Source: Lachnospiraceae bacterium (lineage in GTDB: Bacteria > Bacillota > Clostridia > Lachnospirales > Lachnospiraceae). Taken from it: a stretch of DNA of 53,507 bases. How positions within the stretch are numbered: position 1 is the stretch's first letter; each line of letters opens with the position of its first letter. Positions 16,654-23,565 of this stretch are shown here, one piece after another. Under the pieces are notes generated by a model, which was not told where the DNA came from, ran no database searches, and was given only the letters and a program-made list of their open reading frames with translations. Position numbers and translations under genes: made by a program. The stretch spans positions 1-53,507 of the forward strand of contig JAFYYN010000175.1 of assembly GCA_017557525.1 (NCBI GenBank), written 5' to 3'.

Positions 16654-19600
16654 ATGGCCAAAATGAGGATTTATGAACTGGCAAGAGAATTAGTAGAGAG
16701 CGGACTCGCTAAGGATTCAAAAACACTGAATACTGATATCATCAATTTACTTAGTCAAAACGGTATTGAGGGTAAAAGTCATTCAAGCGGAATTGACGAC
16801 AGCGAGGCTGATCTCGTAAGAAATCATTATAAAAGCAAGGGTGCTAAGCCTGCAAAGAAGGAAGCTAAAACTGAGACAAAGGCTGAACCTAAGCCTGAGG
16901 TTAAGAACGAAGCTAAGCCTGAGGTTAAAGCCGAAGCTAAGCCTGAAGTAAAGGCAGAGCCTAAGAATGAGCCTAAGACTGAAGAAAAGCCTGAAGTTAA
17001 AACTGAGGTTAAAACAGAAGCTAAGCCTGACACTAAGGATAACAATACAGAGAAATCAGCTCCTTCAGTAGTAAGACACCCTGAAAACAGTGAAAAGAAA
17101 GGTGCTCCCAAGCCCCATGTACCTGCAGGAAAGCTCATCGGTAAGGATGGAAAAGAGACTCCTTACTGGATAGCTAAGGATGGCAGGCTTGTTGCTATGG
17201 ACGGCAAGGCACTTCCTTTAAAGATGGGTCCCAATGGAAAGATTGTTAAGCTTGACGGTTCACCTCTTCAGAAAAGACCTGCTCCCGCACCCGCTCCCAA
17301 AAAGGATCAGGCAGATACAAAAGCACCTGAGAAGCAGGCAGTAGAACAGAATAATACTGAAAAGGCTCAGGAGAATCCTGTAAAGGAAACAGTAGAACAG
17401 GTAAAGACCGAAGTTACACCCGCACCTGCTGTTGAAGCTCCTAAGGAAGAGGTACATGATGAGGGACCTCAGCCTAAGATAGTTGGAAATATCTTTGAAA
17501 GCCTTGCTGCAGCAAAGGATAAGGAGCAGCAGATGAAGGAAAAACGTGCCCGCGAGCAGCAGGGACGTTCTGAAAGATTTGACAGAGGTAACCGTGGAGA
17601 TCGTGGAGATCGTGGCGACAGAAGACCCATGAACAATGACCGTAACGGCAGACCTCAGGGCGGCAGACCCGATGGCAGACCCGAGAGATCTGACAGACCC
17701 GCAAGGGACGGACAGGGTGCTCCTGACAGACGTGGTGATCATCGTCCTATGCAGGGCGGCAGACCCGATGGCAGACCCGGAGATAAGCAGGGTCGTCCTT
17801 TCGGTGACAGACCTCAGGGCGGCAGACCTATGGACAGAGACCGCAGAGGCGGTATGGGTGGTCCCGGTTTTGGTGATAAGGATAAGGATGACGACAGCAG
17901 GCGTTCATTCCCTTCAAAGCGTCCTTCAAAGCCCAGTGCCGACAGCCAGTTAAAGAGTGATTTAGGTACCCAGATCGGCAAGAATGACCGTGCAGGTAAG
18001 CTTAAGAATAAGGGTAAGGATAAAAAGGATAAGCGCGATTACGATGATGAGATGCAGAACTTAAAGAAGGATCCTAATCGTAAGGGTGCTTTCCAGAAGC
18101 CTGTTAAGCAGGTTGTTAAAGAGGAGGAAGATATCAAGGTAATCACCATTCCTGAGGTTATTACCATCAAAGAGCTGGCAGACAAGATGAAGCAGAATGC
18201 CGGTGCTATTGTTAAAAAGCTCTTCCTTGCAGGTAAAATGATCAATCAGAATTCAGAGATCACCTTCGAAGAGGCTGAAGAGATTGCTCTGGATTATGAG
18301 ATAATGTGTGAAAAGGAAGCTAAGGTTAACGTTATCGAGGAGCTCTTAAAGGAGACCGAGGAAGATCCCGAGACCTTAGTAAAGCGTCCTCCTGTTGTCT
18401 GTGTTATGGGTCACGTTGACCATGGTAAGACTTCACTGCTTGATGCCATCCGTTCTACAAACGTTACTGCTCGTGAGGCAGGTGGTATCACACAGCATAT
18501 CGGTGCTTACATGGTTGAGATCAACGGTGAAAAGATCACATTCCTTGATACACCCGGACATGAGGCATTTACTTCCATGCGTATGCGTGGTGCCAAGTCC
18601 ACAGATATCGCTATCCTTGTGGTAGCTGCCGATGACGGTGTTATGCCACAGACTATTGAGGCTATTAACCATGCAAAGGCTGCAAACGTTTCTATTATCG
18701 TGGCTGTCAACAAGATTGATAAGCCCGGTGCAAATATTGAAAGAGTTAAGCAGGAACTTACCGAGTACGGCTTAGTTGCTGAGGACTGGGGCGGTGATAC
18801 CGTTTTCGTACCTGTTTCTGCTAAGACTCATGAGGGTATTGAAACCCTGCTTGAAATGGTACTTCTTACTGCTGACGTTCTTGAGCTCAGGGCTAATCCT
18901 GACCGTAAGGCTCGTGGTATCGTTATCGAGGCTGAGCGTGACAGAGGTAAGGGATGTATCGCTACCGTTCTTGTACAGAAGGGTACTTTAAATGTTGGTG
19001 ATTATGTTGCTATCGGTGCTTCTCACGGACGTATCCGTGCTATGATCGATGACAACGGCAGACGTGTTAAGATTGCTACTCCTTCAACTCCTGTTGAGAT
19101 CCAGGGTCTTGATGAGGTTCCTAATGCAGGTGAGATCATGATGGCTGTTGCTGACGAAAAGGAAGCAAGGACCATCGCTGAAGCATTCATCGCTCAGAGC
19201 AAGGAGCAGAAGATTTCTGAGACTAAGGCTAGACTTTCTCTTGACGGTCTGTTCTCGCAGATCGAGGCCGGTAATGTTAAGGAACTTAACCTTATCATCA
19301 AGGCTGACGTTATGGGTTCTGTTGAAGCTGTTAAGCAGAGTCTGGTTAAGCTTTCCAATGAGGAAGTTGTTGTTCGTGTTATCCACGGCGGTGTTGGTAA
19401 CATCAATGAGTCCGATGTTAACCTTGCAGGTGCTTCCAATGCTATTATCATCGGTTTCAATGTTAAGCCTGATAATACTGCTAAAGATATTGCTGAGCAT
19501 GAGGGCGTTGAGATCAAGCTTTACAAGGTTATCTACAATGCTATAGATGATATCGAGGCTGCTATGAAGGGTATGCTTAAGCCTGTTTACGAGGAGCGTA

Positions 19601-19887
19601 TCATTGCTCACGCTGAGGTTCGTCAGTTGTTTAAGGCCAGCCAGGTTGGTATCATTGCAGGTTCATTTGTTCTCGATGGTAAGATTGAGAGAGGTTGCTC
19701 CGCTAGGATCACTCGTGAGGGTACTCAGATCTTTGATGGTCCTCTTGCTTCTCTTAAGAGATTTAAGGATGATGTCAAGGAAGTTGCTGCTGGCTACGAG
19801 TGCGGTCTTGTTTTCGAGAAGTTTACTGATCTTGCTGAGCTTGACCAGATTGAGTTCTACAAGATGGTTGAAGTTCCCAGAACCTGA
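16654..19887 (+). CDS. infB: Translation initiation factor IF-2 with long disordered N-terminal region
   Basis: 1077 residues, much longer than the roughly 700 of B. subtilis. Residues 1-50 form an IF2N domain ([18 protein letters not shown]). Residues about 65-140 are lysine/glutamate/proline repeats (units like AKPEVK). Residues about 300-430 are Arg/Gly/Asp-rich ([10 protein letters not shown], repeated GGRPDGRP). A second IF2N domain, [20 protein letters not shown], is near 505. The G domain starts with [14 protein letters not shown] (586-599), followed by [11 protein letters not shown] and NKIDKPGAN. Domain IV closes the protein with [17 protein letters not shown]. It delivers initiator tRNA to the 30S subunit. 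The repeats are in frame and the G domain is intact. Confidence 0.98.
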   Translation: MAKMRIYELARELVESGLAKDSKTLNTDIINLLSQNGIEGKSHSSGIDDSEADLVRNHYKSKGAKPAKKEAKTETKAEPKPEVKNEAKPEVKAEAKPEVKAEPKNEPKTEEKPEVKTEVKTEAKPDTKDNNTEKSAPSVVRHPENSEKKGAPKPHVPAGKLIGKDGKETPYWIAKDGRLVAMDGKALPLKMGPNGKIVKLDGSPLQKRPAPAPAPKKDQADTKAPEKQAVEQNNTEKAQENPVKETVEQVKTEVTPAPAVEAPKEEVHDEGPQPKIVGNIFESLAAAKDKEQQMKEKRAREQQGRSERFDRGNRGDRGDRGDRRPMNNDRNGRPQGGRPDGRPERSDRPARDGQGAPDRRGDHRPMQGGRPDGRPGDKQGRPFGDRPQGGRPMDRDRRGGMGGPGFGDKDKDDDSRRSFPSKRPSKPSADSQLKSDLGTQIGKNDRAGKLKNKGKDKKDKRDYDDEMQNLKKDPNRKGAFQKPVKQVVKEEEDIKVITIPEVITIKELADKMKQNAGAIVKKLFLAGKMINQNSEITFEEAEEIALDYEIMCEKEAKVNVIEELLKETEEDPETLVKRPPVVCVMGHVDHGKTSLLDAIRSTNVTAREAGGITQHIGAYMVEINGEKITFLDTPGHEAFTSMRMRGAKSTDIAILVVAADDGVMPQTIEAINHAKAANVSIIVAVNKIDKPGANIERVKQELTEYGLVAEDWGGDTVFVPVSAKTHEGIETLLEMVLLTADVLELRANPDRKARGIVIEAERDRGKGCIATVLVQKGTLNVGDYVAIGASHGRIRAMIDDNGRRVKIATPSTPVEIQGLDEVPNAGEIMMAVADEKEARTIAEAFIAQSKEQKISETKARLSLDGLFSQIEAGNVKELNLIIKADVMGSVEAVKQSLVKLSNEEVVVRVIHGGVGNINESDVNLAGASNAIIIGFNVKPDNTAKDIAEHEGVEIKLYKVIYNAIDDIEAAMKGMLKPVYEERIIAHAEVRQLFKASQVGIIAGSFVLDGKIERGCSARITREGTQIFDGPLASLKRFKDDVKEVAAGYECGLVFEKFTDLAELDQIEFYKMVEVPRT
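17560..17860 (+). repeat. In-frame RG/GRPDGRP-coding repeats inside infB
   Basis: CGTGGAGATCGTGG-type repeats near 17590-17625 encode RGDRGD. GGCGGCAGACCCGATGGCAG recurs at about 17661 and 17756, with a related copy near 17818. They encode a glycine/arginine-rich segment like those of RNA-binding proteins. Their tandem nature makes length variation between strains likely. Confidence 0.7.
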
Positions 19888-19906
19888 TTTTGACTAGTAT
19901 ATAAAC

Positions 19907-20156
19907 GGCTATGTGTAGTACCACATTACTACGGAAAACCATTATCGTAAGCGATGATGCACTTTTACGACCGGATAATGTATCTTCGCTGCGGTCGTTT
20001 GCAAAACGTGTGTCCGATTGATATCGGACACACTAATGCTACACTCGGAAAACGATTTGGATAATCGTTTTCCGCCTTGCTACAATACATTACCGTTCGT
20101 AGTGCATCTATCACTTACTTTATGTTTTCCTACGTAATACGATACTGCACATAGCC
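19907..20156. repeat. 250-base nested palindrome between infB and rbfA
   Basis: The gap 19888-20227 (340 bases) holds no gene. The outer arms GGCTATGTGTAGTA (19907-19920) and TACTGCACATAGCC (20143-20156) pair with a single wobble. The next blocks also match inverted: GATGCAC, ACGA, CGG and TAATGTAT occur in order on the left (about 19953-19984) and in inverted order on the right (about 20080-20107). At the tip are two perfect hairpins: GTGTGTCCGAT / ATCGGACACAC (20008-20033) and CGGAAAACGATT / AATCGTTTTCCG (20046-20074). Smaller hairpins occur in the left arm, such as ACGACCG/CGGTCGT. No T-run follows. It may be a MITE-like element or a structured RNA in the operon transcript. Confidence 0.75.
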
Positions 20157-20227
20157 TGTCCAAGTTAATTAACTATCAATCAGAAGGGCATTTATTTGAT
20201 TGTATAATTTAGAAAGAAAGTGATTTA

Positions 20228-20614
20228 ATGAGAAAGAATAGTATAAAAAATATACGTATAAATCAGGAAGTTCAGAAAGAACTAAGCAACTTAATTCGTA
20301 CAGAAGTTAAGGATCCCAGGATTTCTCCCTTAACTACTGTAGTCAATGTTGAGGTTGCTCCTGATCTTAAGACTGCTAAGGTATATATAAGTGTTTACGG
20401 AGATGAGAAGGCTCAGGCTGATACAATTAAGGGCCTTAAAAGTGCAGCTCCGTTCCTTAGAAGTCAGTTAGCTCACAATATGAATATGAGAAATACTCCT
20501 GAGCTGCACTTCATTGGGGATCAGTCTATTGAGTATGGTGTTAATATGTCACATCTTATTGATGAGATTACTGCTGATCTTAAAGATGATGAAAACTCAG
20601 ATGATGAAAATTAA
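20228..20614 (+). CDS. rbfA: 30S ribosome-binding factor A
   Basis: 128 residues, the usual size. Conserved segments are INQEVQKELSNLIRTEVKDPRI, the KH-type strand AKVYISVYGDE and LRSQLAHNMNMRNTPELHFIGDQS. It binds 16S rRNA helix 1 and assists 30S maturation. Its ribosome binding site GAAAG is weak. It is separated from infB by the 250-base palindrome, though these genes are normally close together. Confidence 0.97.
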   Translation: MRKNSIKNIRINQEVQKELSNLIRTEVKDPRISPLTTVVNVEVAPDLKTAKVYISVYGDEKAQADTIKGLKSAAPFLRSQLAHNMNMRNTPELHFIGDQSIEYGVNMSHLIDEITADLKDDENSDDEN

Positions 20615-20670
20615 GTAATTTCAATTTGACAGATGATTCTATGGTTGACTTCAATTGAAGAGTCTTCAAG

Positions 20671-21651
20671 ATGATTGTATATAAGAGGTTATTGAAAGTG
20701 GATTTTGAGAAATTATGGAATAGGGTATCTAAGGCTAAACGTATCGGTATCTGTGGGCATGTGCGCCCTGACGGAGACTGCGTTGGTTCATGTCTTGGTA
20801 TGTATAATTATATTTTGTCACGTTTTGGAAAAGAAGCAGATGTTTATATGGAAGAGGTTTCTCCGGAGTTTCTTTTCTTAAATGGCAGTGATAAGGTTAT
20901 TAAGGATTACCCTGATGCAGAGAAGTACGATGTTTTCTTTGCTTTGGACAGTGGTGATGCTGAAAGACTTGGTGAGGGTAGTAAATATCTGAAAACTGCG
21001 GGTTATACATATTGCTTTGACCATCATCCTACAAACATTGGTTATTGTAATGAAAATATGATTGTTCCTACAGATGCTGCAACTGCAGAGCTTTTAGCGA
21101 CAATCTTTGAAGAGCAGTATATTGATATTAATACAGCAAACTGTCTGTATCTTGGTATTGTTCATGATACAGGTGTTTTCAAACACTCAAACGTTACCAG
21201 AAAGACCATGGAAATTGCCGGTATGCTTATTGAAAAGGGTGTTATTCCCGGTGATATTATCGATAAGACTTTCTATGAAAAGACTTATGTTCAAAACCAG
21301 ATTCTTGGCAGATGTCTGATGGAAAGTATTCTTTTGATGGATGGAAAGGTTATTGTTTCTTACATTCCTACTGAAATCCAGAAATTTTATGGTATTGGTA
21401 ATTCTGACATGGGCGGTATCATCGATCAGTTAAGGATTACTAAGGGTGTTGAAGTTGCCATTTTGCTTAAAGAGGCAAATAAACGTGAGTGGAAGGTAAG
21501 TTTACGTTCCAACAGCATAGTTGACGTAAGTAAAATATCAGTTATGTTTGCCGGCGGTGGTCATGTGAGGGCAGCGGGTTGTACTATGTATGGTTCCGCT
21601 CACGACTGTATCAACTCATTGACTAAAGAAATTGAAAAACAATTAAGTTAA
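20671..21651 (+). CDS. nrnA: DHH-family phosphoesterase, NrnA-like nanoRNase/pAp phosphatase
   Basis: 326 residues from the ATG; a GTG at 20698 with AAGAGG 9 bases upstream is an equally credible start. The DHH motifs are GHVRPDGDCVGS, FALDSGDAERLG, FDHHPTNIGY and HDTGVFKHSNVTR, and the DHHA1 domain ends with FAGGGHVRAAGCTM. These give the manganese-binding site of enzymes that degrade 2-5 base RNAs and dephosphorylate 3'-phosphoadenosine 5'-phosphate. The gene lies between rbfA and truB, the usual Firmicute location. Confidence 0.94.
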   Translation: MIVYKRLLKVDFEKLWNRVSKAKRIGICGHVRPDGDCVGSCLGMYNYILSRFGKEADVYMEEVSPEFLFLNGSDKVIKDYPDAEKYDVFFALDSGDAERLGEGSKYLKTAGYTYCFDHHPTNIGYCNENMIVPTDAATAELLATIFEEQYIDINTANCLYLGIVHDTGVFKHSNVTRKTMEIAGMLIEKGVIPGDIIDKTFYEKTYVQNQILGRCLMESILLMDGKVIVSYIPTEIQKFYGIGNSDMGGIIDQLRITKGVEVAILLKEANKREWKVSLRSNSIVDVSKISVMFAGGGHVRAAGCTMYGSAHDCINSLTKEIEKQLS

Positions 21652-21654
21652 CTG

Positions 21655-21683
21655 AAAAGACAGGGAAATACACCCTGTCTTTC
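21655..21683 (+). terminator. Weak hairpin between nrnA and truB
   Basis: GAAAAGACAGGG pairs with CCCTGTCTTTC over a 7-base loop. The sequence after it is TATAACTG, so termination would be partial at most. Confidence 0.4.
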
Positions 21684-21703
21684 TATAACTGAAAGGGAAT
21701 TTA

Positions 21704-22789
21704 ATGGACGGTATTATAAACGTATATAAAGAAAAAGGATATACTTCGCATGATGTTGTGGCTCGTCTTAGGGGCATAACAGGAGAGAGACATATTGGGC
21801 ATACAGGTACTCTGGATCCTGCTGCCGCTGGTGTGCTTCCAATGTGCCTGGGTACAGCAACTAAAGCATGTGAATTACTCACCGATAAGGGTAAAGAATA
21901 TGAAACGGTACTCTTGCTCGGAGTAGAGACTAATAGTGAGGATGCTACAGGCGAGATAGTTTCGGTTGGCGATATATCCAATGTTACAGAAGATAAGATA
22001 TTAGAAGTTGTAAAATCTTTTGAGGGTGATATTTCTCAAGTGCCTCCTATGTTTTCTGCAACCAGGACGAATGGAGTACGTTACTATGATCTTGCAAGAC
22101 AGGGTATTAGTATTGAAAGAGAAGCAAAACAGGTACATATTAACTCAATTGAGATTATATCTAAAATCTCTAGAGGGTTGTTATCTGAGAAAGATAAATT
22201 TACGCCTAATGGCGACTCTATGTTAGCCAGATTTACCGAAGAGGAAGACCCAGAAGAAGGCAGATGGCACTGGGAAAACAATGATATCCGTAAGGATGAG
22301 AACAAAGATATACCTGTCATAAGAGTAGCCTTAAGGATTTCTTGCGAGAAAGGTACTTATATAAGGACAATATGTGCCGATATTGGAAAGAAACTTGGTT
22401 GTGGCGGGTGTATGGAGAGACTGCTTAGGACGAGGTCCGGGGAGTTTTCCATCGAGGACAGTCATAGTCTTGCTGAATTAGAGAAATTATTTGAAAAATA
22501 TAATGCTGATAAGTCAAATGACGAAAGCGCTACTTTGCCCAAAAATGTTCTCATCTCAGCCGACAAATGTTTTATGGAATACCCGGCTTTACACTGTAAG
22601 GAGAAGTTTGACAGCGTCTTAAATAACGGTAATCTCATGAGGATGAGACATTTCAAAGAATACATTGAAGTAGCTGATCCAATAAATAGAGTGTATGATA
22701 GTAAAAACGAGTTTAAGGCTTTATATGAATGGGTGGAGAACAGGAAACTGTATAAACCGGTTAAAGTATTTATAAGTATAAAGGAATAG
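21704..22789 (+). CDS. truB: tRNA pseudouridine(55) synthase TruB with internal insertion
   Basis: 361 residues against about 300 usually. The catalytic aspartate is D38 in GHTGTLDPAAAGVLP. VPPMFSATRTNGVRYYDLARQG and CEKGTYIRTICADIGKKLG are standard TruB blocks. Between them, at about 155-205, there is an extra charged stretch of about 45 residues (TEEEDPEEGRWHWENN) where other TruB proteins have a short link, and the C-terminal region is also extended. The enzyme makes pseudouridine 55 in the T-loop of tRNAs. GAAAGGGA precedes the start. The downstream gap of 136 bases holds a small hairpin only. Confidence 0.95.
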   Translation: MDGIINVYKEKGYTSHDVVARLRGITGERHIGHTGTLDPAAAGVLPMCLGTATKACELLTDKGKEYETVLLLGVETNSEDATGEIVSVGDISNVTEDKILEVVKSFEGDISQVPPMFSATRTNGVRYYDLARQGISIEREAKQVHINSIEIISKISRGLLSEKDKFTPNGDSMLARFTEEEDPEEGRWHWENNDIRKDENKDIPVIRVALRISCEKGTYIRTICADIGKKLGCGGCMERLLRTRSGEFSIEDSHSLAELEKLFEKYNADKSNDESATLPKNVLISADKCFMEYPALHCKEKFDSVLNNGNLMRMRHFKEYIEVADPINRVYDSKNEFKALYEWVENRKLYKPVKVFISIKE

Positions 22790-22925
22790 TGTTTTAACTT
22801 TAACACCTCATTTGTTTACTTTGTAGACAGATCTTCGCTGGATAAGGATCGTAATTGGTGAGAATAACGATATTTTCACCTCGAGGGGAAGTAATTAATT
22901 ATGTTGTATAATAGGAGGTTTTGAT

Positions 22926-23471
22926 TTGGATATCATACAAGGTAAAAATTTCAAATTTAATAATACCTGTGTAACGATAGGAAAATTTGATGGTATCCAT
23001 ATCGGACACAGGCGGATACTTGACAAAGTTATCGAAATAAGCAAAACAAATGGATATAAGAGTACTGTTTTTACATTCGATTTTGATTACTTCAAAAATG
23101 AAGGTGACAAAAGGCTGAGTACAAAAGAAGAAAAAATTAGTTTACTAAAAGAATGTGGAATTGATCTGCTGATTGATTATCCATTTGATGAAGAAACTAA
23201 GAATAAATCACCGGAAACTTTTGCTTATAAAATATTAAAATGTAAATTAGGTGCTCGTGCATTGGTTGTCGGTGATAATTTCCGTTTTGGAAAAGGAGCT
23301 GTAGGAGATACAGAAACCTTAAAAGAATTAGGGGTTAAATATGGTTTCGATGTTTATATCATACCTATGGTTAATTATTACGGTGATGTGGTGAGCAGTT
23401 CGCGTATACGTGATGAGCTTAAGGCAGGGCATATAGCTGAAGCCTACAAAATGTTAAACAAAGACAACTGA
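22926..23471 (+). CDS. ribF: FAD synthetase, adenylyltransferase domain only
   Basis: 181 residues. It starts at TTG with AGGAGG 7 bases upstream. GKFDGIHIGHRRILDKV (residues 19-35) is the nucleotidyltransferase HxGH signature. VVGDNFRFGKGAVGD and SSSRIRDELKAGHIAEAYKML are the other RibF landmarks. Bifunctional RibF is about 300 residues, with a C-terminal riboflavin kinase domain. Here the frame stops just after the linker helix, and no kinase remnant is visible downstream. The protein is therefore predicted to adenylate FMN to FAD, and flavokinase must be supplied from elsewhere. It closes the operon. Confidence 0.88.
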   Translation: MDIIQGKNFKFNNTCVTIGKFDGIHIGHRRILDKVIEISKTNGYKSTVFTFDFDYFKNEGDKRLSTKEEKISLLKECGIDLLIDYPFDEETKNKSPETFAYKILKCKLGARALVVGDNFRFGKGAVGDTETLKELGVKYGFDVYIIPMVNYYGDVVSSSRIRDELKAGHIAEAYKMLNKDN

Positions 23472-23499
23472 GTTAGATATTTAATAAAACTTAGTAGTT

Positions 23500-23538
23500 A
23501 AGGATCTCACATAATAAAAACGTTAAAATGAGATCTTT
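23500..23538 (+). promoter_or_regulatory. Dyad between ribF and the LRR protein gene
   Basis: AAGGATCTCA pairs with TGAGATCTTT across 19 bases. There is no T-run, so this may be an operator or a weak terminator. GGGGAGGAC just after it is the ribosome binding site of the next gene. Confidence 0.3.
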
Positions 23539-23565
23539 AGAATATAGGGGAGGACTATAAAGAGT

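Noticed and set aside
17260-17742. 160-codon minus-strand frame over infB
   Set aside because: Shadow of the repeat-rich infB N-terminus, with no initiation signal.
19148-19546. 132-codon + frame inside infB
   Set aside because: Alternate frame of a conserved domain; the infB frame is certain and the composition is random-like.
19888-20227. tRNA gene or small RNA terminator in the infB-rbfA gap
   Set aside because: No cloverleaf with CCA-type ends and T-loop, and no T-run. The pairing is of a different nested form.
22790-22925. FMN riboswitch ahead of ribF
   Set aside because: The conserved FMN aptamer blocks (AGGGGC, CCGACCGGCGGT) are absent; only a small GGTGA/TCACC hairpin is present.
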